NCBI GenBank assembly: GCA_030147905.1
Contig: JASBUM010000177.1
Coordinates: forward strand, 1-17,553
Direction of reading: 5' to 3'
DNA from: Acidimangrovimonas sp.
GTDB lineage: Bacteria; Pseudomonadota; Alphaproteobacteria; Rhodobacterales; Rhodobacteraceae
DNA length: 17,553 nt
In this document: in pieces, positions 7,585-15,446 of the stretch
Numbering within the stretch: position 1 is the first letter of the stretch
Layout: each line of letters begins with the position of its first letter
Position numbers and translations under genes: made by a program
Notes under the pieces: generated by a model
What the model was told of the DNA's origin: nothing
Seen by the model: the letters and a program-made list of their open reading frames with translations, nothing else
The model's database searches: none

Positions 7585-8744
7585 CCCATCGCCCCCATCA
7601 ATTCGCGCCCGATCAGCATCCGGCGGATTTCCGAGGTGCCCGCGCCGATCTCCATCAGCTTGGCGTCGCGCATCAGCCGGCTGACCACGCTGTCGTTCAA
7701 AAACCCCGCCCCGCCCAGCGCCTGCACCGCCTGATGGGCCTGCACCATCGCCTGTTCGGAACAATAAAGCACGCAAGCCGCCGCGTCATGGCGCATGACC
7801 TCGCCGCGGTCGCAGGCCTTGGCAACCTCGTAGAGGTAGGCGCGCGCGGTGTTCATCGCGGTATACATATCGGCGATCTTGCCCTGCATGAGCTGGAAAT
7901 TCCCGATCGGCTGGCCGAATTGGCGCCGCTCGGCCAGATAGGGCATGACCTCGTCGAGACAGGCAGCCATGATCCCGGTGCCGATCCCCGACAGAACCAC
8001 CCGCTCGTAATCGAGCCCCAACATCAGCACCCGCACGCCGCGCCCCTCTTCGCCCAGGACATTCTCGAACGGCACTTCGCAATCCTCGAAGATCAGCTCG
8101 GCGGTGTTCGAGCCGCGCATTCCCAGCTTGTCGAAATGCGGGCTGGTGGAAAAGCCCTTCATGCTCTTCTCGACGAGAAATGCGGTGATCCCCTTCGAAC
8201 CCGCCTCGGGGTCGGTCTTGGCATAGACCACCAGCACATCAGCATCGGGGCCGTTGGTGATCCAGTATTTCGAGCCGTTCAGCGTGTAATAGCCGTTTCG
8301 CTTCTCGGCCCGCAGCTTCATGCCGACCACGTCCGATCCGGCGCCGGCCTCGGACATGGCCAGCGCACCGACATGTTCGCCCGAGATCAGCCCCGGCAGA
8401 TATTTGCGCCTTTGCGCATCCGAGCCATTGAGGCTGATCTGATTGACGCAAAGGTTGGAATGCGCGCCGTAGCTCAGCGACACGCTGGCCGAGGCCCGCG
8501 CGATTTCCTCCACCGCCACGGCATGGGCGAGATAGCCGAGGCCCGCGCCGCCGAATTCTTCGTCCACGGTGATGCCGAGAAGGCCCAGCTCCCCCATCTC
8601 GCGCCACAATTCGGCCGGAAAGAGATTGTCGCGGTCGATCGCGGCGGCCAGCGGCTTGATCCGCTCCTGCGCCCATTTATGGACCATCTCGCGCAGAGCC
8701 GCGACATCCTCGCCCAGATCGAAACGCATGGTGGCGGTGAACAT
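7581..8744 (-). CDS. liuA: Isovaleryl-CoA dehydrogenase
   Basis: This 387-residue FAD-dependent acyl-CoA dehydrogenase oxidises isovaleryl-CoA to 3-methylcrotonyl-CoA, passing electrons to electron-transfer flavoprotein. Family motifs present are [13 protein letters not shown] (FAD/substrate site), [10 protein letters not shown], the [10 protein letters not shown] segment, RRQFGQPIG, and [11 protein letters not shown]. The catalytic base supports this subgroup: Glu247 lies in [10 protein letters not shown], as in isovaleryl-CoA dehydrogenases, while the position used by short/medium-chain enzymes reads GAGTSEIRR with Gly instead of Glu. The chosen ATG at 8744 has a very strong GGAGGAGG ribosome site; the upstream frame extension runs through the promoter. 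It is the first gene of the operon and overlaps the next gene by four bases. Confidence 0.96.
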   Translation of the reverse strand: MFTATMRFDLGEDVAALREMVHKWAQERIKPLAAAIDRDNLFPAELWREMGELGLLGITVDEEFGGAGLGYLAHAVAVEEIARASASVSLSYGAHSNLCVNQISLNGSDAQRRKYLPGLISGEHVGALAMSEAGAGSDVVGMKLRAEKRNGYYTLNGSKYWITNGPDADVLVVYAKTDPEAGSKGITAFLVEKSMKGFSTSPHFDKLGMRGSNTAELIFEDCEVPFENVLGEEGRGVRVLMLGLDYERVVLSGIGTGIMAACLDEVMPYLAERRQFGQPIGNFQLMQGKIADMYTAMNTARAYLYEVAKACDRGEVMRHDAAACVLYCSEQAMVQAHQAVQALGGAGFLNDSVVSRLMRDAKLMEIGAGTSEIRRMLIGRELMGAMG

Positions 8745-8770
8745 CGGACCCTCCTCCGAACCCGGTTTAT

Positions 8771-8784
8771 TGAACACTTGTTCA
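8771..8784. promoter_or_regulatory. 14-bp palindromic operator at the liu promoter
   Basis: TGAACA-CT-TGTTCA is a perfect inverted repeat with 6-bp arms and a 2-bp centre. It begins directly after the predicted -10 hexamer and covers the expected transcription start near 8778, where a bound repressor would block the polymerase. The shape suits a dimeric TetR- or GntR-type regulator. No regulator gene is in the window. Confidence 0.6.
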
Positions 8785-8813
8785 TTTCTACGCAGCGCGC
8801 GGCCGTTCGTCAA
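8785..8813 (-). promoter_or_regulatory. Probable sigma-70 promoter of the liu operon
   Basis: On the minus strand TTGACG (8813-8808) and TAGAAA (8790-8785) are separated by exactly 17 bases. The -35 matches at five of six positions and the -10 at four of six. The predicted start near 8778 gives a leader of about 34 bases ending in the GGAGGAGG site of liuA. It is the only good promoter I see for the seven genes from liuA to liuC. Confidence 0.6.
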
Positions 8814-8911
8814 TCACCTAGGGCACCAAGGGAAAGTGATTTGACCCGACCCCGCGCGGCAATGGCATCATAGGGTCCGGGGGCTGTCCTGCCATCAAGG
8901 AGGATAGGCGG

Positions 8912-9460
8912 ATGGGACTGCATACGGATCCGGGCGCGGAATGGCGCAACCGCGGGGCCGGGCTGCTGCGCATGGCCTTCGGCCTCGTCTGGGCGATCGA
9001 CGCGCAATTCAAATGGCGCCCCGATTTCATTCACAACTTCGCGGCCTACCTGACGGGCGCGCAGGCCCATCAACCCTATCTGGTGCGCGCCTGGATCAGC
9101 CTGTGGGTCGATGTCGTGCGGGTGGATCCGGTAGGCTTCGCCTATCTCGTGGCGCTGTCGGAAACGGCGCTGGCGCTGGCGCTGATCCTGGGGCTGTTCA
9201 CCGATCTCGCCTGCCTGGGCGGCGCGGCGCTTTGCCTGGTGATCTGGTCCACTGCCGAGGGCCTCGGCGGCCCCTATGTCGCGGGCTCGACCGACATCGG
9301 CACCGCGATCATCTATGTCTTCGTCTTCGGCTTCATCTTCCTGACCCGCGCCGGGCTCTATTACGGGCTCGACCGGCACCTGGGCGCGCGGCTGGGGCCC
9401 AGGCTGGCCTGGCTCGCCTCGGGCCGCCCGCCCGAGGATCCGCGGCCGGCGTCGGCCTAG
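8912..9460 (+). CDS. DoxX-family integral membrane protein
   Basis: The 182-residue product has about four hydrophobic segments (near residues 15-30, 74-96, 97-114 and 126-147) with short loops. The first helix pattern GLLRMAFGLVWAIDAQFKW and the SETALALALILGLF segment resemble DoxX/DoxD-type small quinone-interacting membrane proteins. The ATG has AAGGAGGA seven bases upstream, a strong start. It is divergent from liuA across a 167-nt gap and alone on this strand, with only a weak promoter candidate (TTGACC at 8841). Its stop is shared tail-to-tail with the aminotransferase gene. Family members are poorly characterised (some are linked to thiosulfate:quinone oxidoreductase or oxidative stress), so no specific role is assigned. 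Confidence 0.75.
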   Translation: MGLHTDPGAEWRNRGAGLLRMAFGLVWAIDAQFKWRPDFIHNFAAYLTGAQAHQPYLVRAWISLWVDVVRVDPVGFAYLVALSETALALALILGLFTDLACLGGAALCLVIWSTAEGLGGPYVAGSTDIGTAIIYVFVFGFIFLTRAGLYYGLDRHLGARLGPRLAWLASGRPPEDPRPASA

Positions 9461-10683
9461 GCGGGCGCGGCCCGCGCGTATCCCGCCCCGGCCTGGAACA
9501 TCGCGCCGGTCTCGGCCCGTATGATCCGCGCGATCAGGGCGCAATCATCGAGGCTGAAGGTCAGCGGCAGGCGCAGATCCACAAGCCCGGCCAGGACCCG
9601 GTCGGTCCGCGGCAGGGGCTTGGGCGCGGCATAACGCCAACTGTCGTAGCGCGAGGTGAAACCGGCAGGCTCCGGCGCGCCGAACCATTTCAGCTCGACC
9701 CCCCGGGCGGCGCAGCGCGCAACCAGCGCGGCGATTTCCGCCGCCGGCCAATCGGGCAAAAGGAACTGGAAGGACGAGCCGACGAAAGCCTCGTCCTCGG
9801 GCCGGGCGATCAGGCGCAGCCCCGGCGTGTCGGCCAGCCCGGCCTCGAGCACGCGATAACGCGCGTTCCAGGCCGCGCATTGCTCGGACAGGCGCGCCAG
9901 TTGCGGCCGCAGGATCGCGGCGCGCAGATTGTCCATCCGCCCCGAGACATTGGGCGTTTCCCATTTCGCCTGCTCGAAGGCTGCGGCCGGCGGCGCGGCG
10001 CGGTGGCGCGGATAAAGCATGTAGGAGCCCGACAGCAGGATCGCGCGCGCCATCAGATCGGCGTCGTCGCTGATCATGAGCCCGCCCTCGCCCGAGTTCA
10101 TGTGCTTGTAGGTCTGGGTCGAATAGCAGGCCATCACCCCATGCCGTCCCGAAGGCGTGCCGCGCCAGGCCGCCCCCATCGTATGGGCGCAATCCTCGAT
10201 CACCGCGACCCCCGCCGGGTCGCAAACCGCCATAAGCCGATCCATGTCGCAGATATGGCCGCGCATGTGGCTGAGCATCAGCACCCGCGCGCCGCTGGCC
10301 GCGATCCGGGCTTGCAGATCGTCGAGATCGATCACCAGTTCCGCGGTCACCTCGACGAAGACCGGCCGCGCGCCCAGGGCCGCGATCGCGCCCGGAACCG
10401 GAGCAAGGGTGAAGGCATTGGTCAGGACCGGATCGCCCGGCGCCACCCCCAACGCCCGAAGGGCGCAGCCCAGGGCATAACCGCCCGACGCCACCGCCAG
10501 ACAATAGCGTGCGCCCATGGCGGCGGCGAATTCCTCTTCCAGAAGCGCCACCTCCCCGGCCTCGCCGGGTACGGTGTTGTAACGGTGCAGCCGGCCATGA
10601 CGCAGCACCGCCACCGCGGCCTCGATCGCGGCCTCCGGGATCGGCTCTTGCTGGGTGAAGGACCCCTTGAACACCTCGACCAT
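9457..10683 (-). CDS. DegT/DnrJ/EryC1/StrS-family PLP aminotransferase
   Basis: This 408-residue fold-type I aminotransferase belongs to the family that aminates keto-sugars and cyclitols. Visible features: the substrate-side N-terminus with RLHRYNTVPGEAGEVALLE, the VASGGYALGCALRAL cofactor-phosphate region, VIEDCAHTMGA with Asp164 (binds the pyridine nitrogen), and STQTYKHMNSGEGG with Lys193 as the Schiff-base lysine. The ATG at 10683 has AAGGAGGG seven bases upstream; the longer frame overlaps gph. It follows the HAD phosphatase by 14 nt, with the phosphatase stop inside its ribosome site (TGAAGGAGGG), so the two form one unit. The substrate is not identifiable; nucleotide-sugar, inositol or antibiotic-type amino-sugar chemistry are all possible. 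Confidence 0.88.
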   Translation of the reverse strand: MVEVFKGSFTQQEPIPEAAIEAAVAVLRHGRLHRYNTVPGEAGEVALLEEEFAAAMGARYCLAVASGGYALGCALRALGVAPGDPVLTNAFTLAPVPGAIAALGARPVFVEVTAELVIDLDDLQARIAASGARVLMLSHMRGHICDMDRLMAVCDPAGVAVIEDCAHTMGAAWRGTPSGRHGVMACYSTQTYKHMNSGEGGLMISDDADLMARAILLSGSYMLYPRHRAAPPAAAFEQAKWETPNVSGRMDNLRAAILRPQLARLSEQCAAWNARYRVLEAGLADTPGLRLIARPEDEAFVGSSFQFLLPDWPAAEIAALVARCAARGVELKWFGAPEPAGFTSRYDSWRYAAPKPLPRTDRVLAGLVDLRLPLTFSLDDCALIARIIRAETGAMFQAGAGYARAAPA

Positions 10684-10697
10684 CTGCGCGCCCTCCT

Positions 10698-11375
10698 TCA
10701 GGCGGCAAGCGGCACCAGCCGCTCGGCAATGCCGCGCAGGGCGGCGAAATCGTCCAGAAGCGCCTCGGGGGCAAGATCGGCCACCGTGCGCCCGGCGGGG
10801 CCGAAGGTCACCAGGACCGCGGCCACCCCTGCGGCGCGCGCGCAATCGCGGTCGGTTCGCGTGTCGCCCACCAGAATGGCCTGCGCCGGGTCGCCGCCGG
10901 CACGCGCGATCGCCGCCCACAAGGGCGCCGGATCGGGCTTGCGCACGGGCAAGGTGTCGGCCCCGATCAACGAGGCGAAAGCGTCCCGCACGCCAAGCCG
11001 GACCAACAGCGCCTCGGCCAGGGCCTCGGGCTTGTTGGTGCAGATCCCGACCCGGTAGCCGGCGGCGCGCAGATCCTCGACCGCCGCCATGGCGCCGGGA
11101 TAAAGCCGCGTATGACGGTCGATATCGGCGGCATAGGCGTCAAGCAGTTGCGGAAAGGCGCGATCGACCATGGCCTCGTCCCAGCCGCCCGGCGCGACCC
11201 GTTCGAACCCCAGCCGCAGCATCGCGCGGCCACCGTGGAAGGCTGTGCCGGCATCGACCCGCGGGTCGAGCGGCGCACCATGGCCGAGCCCGTTGAAGCA
11301 GGCGTTGGCCGCCGCGATCAGATCGCCCGACGTGTCGGCCAGGGTTCCGTCGAGATCGAAGATTACCGTCGCCAT
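10698..11375 (-). CDS. gph: HAD-superfamily phosphatase, phosphoglycolate phosphatase-like
   Basis: The 225-residue protein has all HAD motifs in order: FDLDGTLADT (nucleophile and acid/base Asp near the N-terminus), a helical cap, ICTNKPEAL (motif II Thr), RKPDPAPLW (motif III Lys), and ILVGDTRTDRDCARAAG (motif IV Asp pair). Subfamily IA with an alpha-helical cap fits Gph, which dephosphorylates 2-phosphoglycolate. Sequence alone does not separate it from related sugar phosphatases. The ATG at 11375 has GAGGGG seven bases upstream; an inverted repeat GCGCCGC/GCGGCGC (11390-11412) lies in its leader just upstream. It is divergent from glmU across a 241-nt gap and leads a two-gene unit with the aminotransferase, which leaves open a role on a phosphorylated amino-sugar intermediate. 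Confidence 0.85.
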   Translation of the reverse strand: MATVIFDLDGTLADTSGDLIAAANACFNGLGHGAPLDPRVDAGTAFHGGRAMLRLGFERVAPGGWDEAMVDRAFPQLLDAYAADIDRHTRLYPGAMAAVEDLRAAGYRVGICTNKPEALAEALLVRLGVRDAFASLIGADTLPVRKPDPAPLWAAIARAGGDPAQAILVGDTRTDRDCARAAGVAAVLVTFGPAGRTVADLAPEALLDDFAALRGIAERLVPLAA

Positions 11376-11565
11376 GCGAATCCCCTCATGCGCCGCCGCC
11401 ACTTTGCGGCGCGCGGGAAGGCTGTGCAACCGCGCGCGCAGGCACTCGCACGCGTCCCGCGGCCCGCGCTGCCGCGCCCGGTCCGGCCATGGCGGGAACG
11501 GCCGGTCTCCGCCCATCGCTTTCCCCCCGTGCAACACTTGGTAAGATGATGTGAAACCGTTCGGC

Positions 11566-11592
11566 TTGCGGCATCCAAGCCATCGGTTAAAA
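11566..11592 (+). promoter_or_regulatory. Weak candidate promoter of glmU-glmS
   Basis: TTGCGG (11566-11571) and TTAAAA (11587-11592) are separated by 15 bases, a short spacer. The TTAAAA is one of the few AT-rich hexamers in the gap. A start near 11599 would leave a leader of about 18 bases with AGGA before the glmU ATG. The rest of the 11376-11616 gap shows no gene. Confidence 0.22.
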
Positions 11593-11616
11593 CGGGCGCG
11601 TCAACAAGGATCTGTC

Positions 11617-12969
11617 ATGCCCGTCTCGCTGATCGTCCTGGCCGCGGGCCAGGGAACCCGGATGAATTCGGATCTGCCCAAGGTGCTGCACCGGCTGGGG
11701 GGTGCGCCGCTTCTGGCCCATGTCCTCGCCGCCGGCGCCACGCTCGATCCCGAACATGTGATCGTCGTCGCGGGCCACCAGGCCGAGGCAGTGGGCGCCG
11801 AGGCCCGCCGCTGGCACGACACCGCGCGGATCGTCGTCCAGAGCCCGCAGCGCGGCACCGCCCATGCGGTCGCGCAGGCCGCGCCCATCCTCGCCGATGC
11901 CGACGGCGACTGCGTGGTCCTTTACGGCGACACGCCGCTGGTGCGCCCCGAGACCCTTGCGGCACTGCAAGATGCGCGCGGCCGCCACGACCTGGTGGTA
12001 CTGGGGTTCGAGGCCCGCGACCCGGGCCGCTATGGCCGCCTCGTCGTCGCGGGCGACCGGCTTGAACGCATCGTCGAACATCGTGACGCCACCGCGGAAG
12101 AACGCGGCATAACGCTTTGCAACAGCGGGGTTTTGTGCGCACCGGCCAAACTGATGTTCGAACTGGTCGCGGCGGTGGGTGCGGAGAACGCGGCGGGCGA
12201 ATACTACCTGACCGACATCGTGGCGCTGGCCCGTGCGCGCGGGCTGTCGGCCGGCGTCGTGCGCTGCGACGAAGCGGAGACCCTGGGCGTCAACACCCGC
12301 GGCGAACTGGCCCGGGCCGAGGCCGCCTTCCAGGCCCGCGCCCGCGCCGAGGCGCTTGAAAACGGGGTCACGCTGACCGCGCCGGAGACCGTCTTCTTCG
12401 CGCTCGACACGGTGATCGGACGCGATGCGGTAGTCGGGCCACATGTGGTCTTCGGCCCCGGCGTGACGATCGAATCGGGCGCCGAGATCCAAGCCTTCAG
12501 CCATCTCGAGGGCTGCCATGTCAGCCGCGGCGCGCGTGTCGGCCCCTTCGCCCGGCTGCGCCCCGGCGCCGAACTGGCCGAGGATGTCCATGTCGGCAAT
12601 TTCGTCGAGATCAAGAACGCGATCCTCGACGAGGGCGTGAAGGTCAACCATCTGACCTACCTCGGTGACGCGCATGTGGGCGCGCGCAGCAACATCGGCG
12701 CCGGCACCATCACCTGCAACTACGACGGCGTCTTCAAGCACCATACCGAAATCGGCCGCGACGTCTTCGTCGGCTCGGACACGATGCTGGTGGCTCCGGT
12801 CCGGCTCGGCGACGGCGCCATGACGGGATCGGGTTCGGTCATCAACCGTGACGTGCCCGAGGGCGCGCTTGCGCTCGGCCGGGCCGCCCAGGTGGTAAAG
12901 GCGGGCTACGGCGCGCGGATCATGGCGCGCCTGCGTGCGCGCAATGCGGAACAGGGAAAGGGCGGCTGA
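11617..12969 (+). CDS. glmU: Bifunctional N-acetylglucosamine-1-phosphate uridyltransferase / glucosamine-1-phosphate acetyltransferase
   Basis: GlmU makes UDP-GlcNAc, the precursor of peptidoglycan and LPS, by acetylating GlcN-1-P and then transferring UMP. The N-terminal nucleotidyltransferase domain shows LAAGQGTRM with Lys22 in DLPK, QRGTAHAV, and YGDTPLV with the metal Asp. The C-terminal half is a left-handed beta-helix of hexapeptide repeats, with VNHLTYLGDA (His345 as probable acetyl-transfer base), NIGAGTITCNYDG, and VGSDTMLVAPV. At 450 residues it is of usual length. The ATG at 11617 has AGGA seven bases upstream and begins at MPVSLIVLAAG; the upstream in-frame extension has no ribosome site. 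Its TGA overlaps the glmS ATG (TGATG), so the two are coupled and supply sequential steps. Confidence 0.97.
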   Translation: MPVSLIVLAAGQGTRMNSDLPKVLHRLGGAPLLAHVLAAGATLDPEHVIVVAGHQAEAVGAEARRWHDTARIVVQSPQRGTAHAVAQAAPILADADGDCVVLYGDTPLVRPETLAALQDARGRHDLVVLGFEARDPGRYGRLVVAGDRLERIVEHRDATAEERGITLCNSGVLCAPAKLMFELVAAVGAENAAGEYYLTDIVALARARGLSAGVVRCDEAETLGVNTRGELARAEAAFQARARAEALENGVTLTAPETVFFALDTVIGRDAVVGPHVVFGPGVTIESGAEIQAFSHLEGCHVSRGARVGPFARLRPGAELAEDVHVGNFVEIKNAILDEGVKVNHLTYLGDAHVGARSNIGAGTITCNYDGVFKHHTEIGRDVFVGSDTMLVAPVRLGDGAMTGSGSVINRDVPEGALALGRAAQVVKAGYGARIMARLRARNAEQGKGG

Positions 12970-14789
12970 TGTGCGGCATCGTCGGGATCATCGGCAACCA
13001 CGAAGTGGCGCCGACCATCGTCGAGGCGCTCAAGCGGCTCGAATACCGTGGTTATGACAGCGCCGGGATCGCCACCCTGCGCGCGGGCCGACTGGAGCGG
13101 CGGCGTGCGACGGGCAAGCTCGTCAACCTGTCCGACAAGCTTGTGCACGACCCTCTCGCCGGAAGCATCGGCATCGGCCATACGCGCTGGGCCACCCATG
13201 GCGCGCCCACCGAAAGCAACGCCCATCCGCATGTCGCGGGGCCGGTGGCGGTGGTGCACAACGGCATCATCGAGAATTTCCGCGCGCTTCGCGACGAACT
13301 CGCCGCCGCCGGGCATCGTTTCGAATCCGAGACCGATACCGAGACCGTGGCGGTTCTGGCCCGCCATTACCGCGAAGGGGGCCTCTCCCCGCACGAGGCC
13401 GCCGCGCGCACGCTGGCCCGGCTCGAAGGGGCCTTCGCGCTGCTTTTCCTGTTCGAGGATGAGGATGATCTTTTGATCGCCGCGCGCCGAGGCTCGCCGT
13501 TGGCGATCGGCCATGGCGCGGGCGAGATGTACGTGGGTTCGGACGCCATCGCCCTGGCGCCGATAACCGGCGACATCACCTATCTCGAGGATGGCGATCA
13601 TGCCGTCGTCACGCGCGCCGGGGTGCAGGTCTTCGACGCCGGGGGCCAGCCCGTCAGCCGCGCGCTGACCCGGGTGCAGATCGATCCGGGGCAGATAGAC
13701 AAGGCGGGCTACAAGCATTTCATGGCCAAGGAAATCGCCGAGCAGCCGGTGGTTCTGGCCGACGCGCTGGGCCATTACCTGCCCGATCCGGATGCGCCCC
13801 CTCACCTGCCGGAGGATCTCGATTTCACCTCCGTCGACCGGCTTACGCTGGTGGCCTGCGGCACCGCCCATTACGCCTGCCACGTGGCCAAGTACTGGTT
13901 CGAATCCTGGGCCGGATTGCCGGTGGATCTCGATATCGCCTCGGAATTCCGCTACCGCGAGCCGCCCCTCTCGCCCGCGTCCTGGGCTCTTTTCGTCAGC
14001 CAGTCGGGTGAAACCGCCGATACGCTTGCCGCGCTGCGCCATGTGCGCGGCAAGGTCGCGCGGGTGCTTGCGGTGGTCAACGTGCCGACCTCCTCGATCG
14101 CGCGCGAAAGCGATCACGCGCTGCCCACCCTCGCCGGCGCCGAAATCGGCGTGGCCTCTACCAAGGCCTTCACCGGCCAACTGATGGTCCTTGCGATGCT
14201 GGCCCTGCGTGCCGCCCGCGACCGCGGACGCATGGACGCAGCGACCGCCCAGGCCCATGCCCGCGCCCTCCACCACCTGCCCGGCATGATGAACCAGGCC
14301 CTCGCCCTGTCGGACGAGATCGCAGCCCTTGCGGCCAAGCTCGCCGAGGCCCAGGACGTATTGTTCCTCGGTCGCGGCCCGATGGTTCCGATCGCCCTCG
14401 AAGGCGCCCTGAAGCTCAAGGAAATCAGCTATATACACGCCGAAGGTTATGCCGCCGGTGAACTCAAGCACGGACCGATCGCACTTGTCGACCGGCAGGT
14501 CCCCGTCGTCGTTCTGGCGCCCAGTGATGCCCTGTTCGACAAGACGATGTCGAACATGCAGGAGGTGCTGGCACGCCACGGCAAGGTCATCCTGATCACC
14601 GATGCCGACGGTCACGCGCGCGCCGCCGAGGGCTGCTGGCGCAGTCTCGTGCTGCCGAACGTGCTGCCCGCGCTCGCCCCGATCCTTTACGCCCTGCCGG
14701 TGCAGCTGCTGGCCTATCACACCGCCGTCGCCAAGGGCACCGACGTCGACCAGCCGCGCAACCTGGCAAAATCCGTCACAGTGGAGTAA
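12969..14789 (+). CDS. glmS: Glutamine-fructose-6-phosphate aminotransferase (isomerizing)
   Basis: GlmS converts fructose-6-phosphate and glutamine to glucosamine-6-phosphate, the entry to amino-sugar synthesis. The 606-residue protein starts MCGIVGIIG, exposing the catalytic Cys after Met removal. The glutaminase domain continues with EYRGYDSAGIA, GHTRWATHG and HNGIIEN. Two SIS isomerase domains follow, with LVACGTAHYA, SQSGETADT, VASTKAFT, GRGPMVPIALEGALKLKE and EGYAAGELKHGPIAL. The C-terminus DVDQPRNLAKSVTVE carries Lys601, the isomerase lysine. Its start overlaps the glmU stop by one base. I see no glmS ribozyme, as expected outside Gram-positives. Its 3' end is the DNA segment that Tn7-type TnsD proteins recognise in many bacteria. 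Confidence 0.98.
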   Translation: MCGIVGIIGNHEVAPTIVEALKRLEYRGYDSAGIATLRAGRLERRRATGKLVNLSDKLVHDPLAGSIGIGHTRWATHGAPTESNAHPHVAGPVAVVHNGIIENFRALRDELAAAGHRFESETDTETVAVLARHYREGGLSPHEAAARTLARLEGAFALLFLFEDEDDLLIAARRGSPLAIGHGAGEMYVGSDAIALAPITGDITYLEDGDHAVVTRAGVQVFDAGGQPVSRALTRVQIDPGQIDKAGYKHFMAKEIAEQPVVLADALGHYLPDPDAPPHLPEDLDFTSVDRLTLVACGTAHYACHVAKYWFESWAGLPVDLDIASEFRYREPPLSPASWALFVSQSGETADTLAALRHVRGKVARVLAVVNVPTSSIARESDHALPTLAGAEIGVASTKAFTGQLMVLAMLALRAARDRGRMDAATAQAHARALHHLPGMMNQALALSDEIAALAAKLAEAQDVLFLGRGPMVPIALEGALKLKEISYIHAEGYAAGELKHGPIALVDRQVPVVVLAPSDALFDKTMSNMQEVLARHGKVILITDADGHARAAEGCWRSLVLPNVLPALAPILYALPVQLLAYHTAVAKGTDVDQPRNLAKSVTVE

Positions 14790-15376
14790 GCCAAATCGAA
14801 CGATACTTTTCGAAAGTGAACAAGCTGCTGCCCACCTTCCATTTCGCCAAGGACTATTCAGCAGCCCTCAACCACGACTATTAAATTCCATTGCCTTGGG
14901 AAACGAGCGGCGAAAATCAAGATCCGCGCATATACGGTACATAACTAACCGGCATCAAGCGACAAGCTAAAACCCCATGGCACACGAACCAGCCCCGCCA
15001 AAATTCGACAACTCGCTATAAAAATTTAAAAATTCCTACACCAACTCCGCTAGCTCTGGTCAAATTATGACAATTCACGGAGCAGCCAAAATTATTCCCC
15101 TGCAACATATAAGTACCCTTCGGGGGCGTATATAATAATGATGTAATTTCAGCAGGATATGCCACCCACGCAAAAAGGGGACTCTGGATATATTTTTGGC
15201 GCGAGGATCATGATTGGGTTGTGTACCTGCAGGCAATCGCATTCAAAGCGCTTTTGCGTCAACGAGTTCAGTTTGGTGCGGGGTTTTAGGCACAATCAAC
15301 GGAACGAAAGTAATGGCGTTGACCAAGTCATGCTATTGCAGATCATCATAAAACCAATGAACCGCCACTAAATATC
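14790..15376. other. AT-rich, gene-poor region downstream of glmS
   Basis: Base composition changes abruptly at the glmS stop: sampled lines are about 37-47% GC against roughly two-thirds GC elsewhere, and high GC returns near 15377. No credible gene is present. One 70-codon frame (15159-15371) has no family resemblance and a badly spaced ribosome site. I see a -10-like TATAAT (15131-15136) without a -35, a small CCC-TTCG-GGG hairpin (about 15116-15125), an A/T run near 15020, and a palindrome AAAGCGCTTT near 15245. The position directly after glmS suggests foreign DNA or the scar of a Tn7-like insertion, but I find no transposon ends or target duplication. Confidence 0.7.
14824..14865 (+). 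other. Nested imperfect hairpin in the glmS 3' flank
   Basis: GCTGCTG (14824-14830) pairs with CAGCAGC (14859-14865), and inside it CCTT (14835-14838) pairs with AAGG (14849-14852). A smaller ACTTT-TCG-AAAGT stem lies just upstream (14805-14817). No T-run follows, so this is not a classical terminator; it may be a structured 3' end of the glmUS message. Confidence 0.3.
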
Positions 15377-15377
15377 G

Positions 15378-15430
15378 GGCGCCGTTACCCGGCCACTGGC
15401 ACCGCGTTGCCGGCCACGGGATGGGGCGCC
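15378..15430 (-). terminator. Long nested hairpin after the acyl-CoA synthetase gene, probable terminator
   Basis: Paired blocks nest in order: GGCGCC (15378-15383) with GGCGCC (15425-15430); CCCGGCC (15388-15394) with GGCC-ac-GGG (15412-15420); and GGCA (15398-15401) with TGCC (15408-15411) around a six-base loop. It begins 16 bases past the synthetase stop on the minus strand, and the sequence after the stem reads GATATTTAG, a weak T-rich tail. It may serve as a terminator or 3'-end stabiliser. Confidence 0.45.
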
Positions 15431-15446
15431 GCGGATCACGAGCCGC

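Noticed and set aside
8941..11058. 705-codon plus-strand open frame
   Set aside because: It overlaps the DoxX gene in another frame and lies antisense to the aminotransferase and gph, which have clear motifs and ribosome sites.
11390..11412. GCGCCGC/GCGGCGC inverted repeat in the gph leader as a regulatory hairpin
   Set aside because: Short GC-rich inverted repeats arise by chance in this composition. It is noted under gph but not supported as a regulatory feature.
12906..14720. 604-codon minus-strand open frame
   Set aside because: It is antisense to glmS, whose catalytic motifs are intact on the plus strand; this is a GC-bias shadow.
15184..15212. Second copy of the GATATTT intergenic element
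   Set aside because: The stretch reads GGATATATTTTTGGCGCGAGG, reminiscent of the element at 4469, but the GC-rich stem and the tail are missing, so the match is too short.
15159..15371. 70-codon plus-strand frame in the AT-rich region
   Set aside because: The only nearby purine run (AGGA) is almost touching the ATG, there is no recognisable motif or codon bias, and it ends within the same anomalous block. Not supported as a gene.
14790..15446. Possible CRISPR array, retron, tRNA or riboswitch in the AT-rich gap
   Set aside because: I looked for regularly spaced repeats, cloverleaf arms and T-loop sequences and saw none; only short isolated inverted repeats are present.
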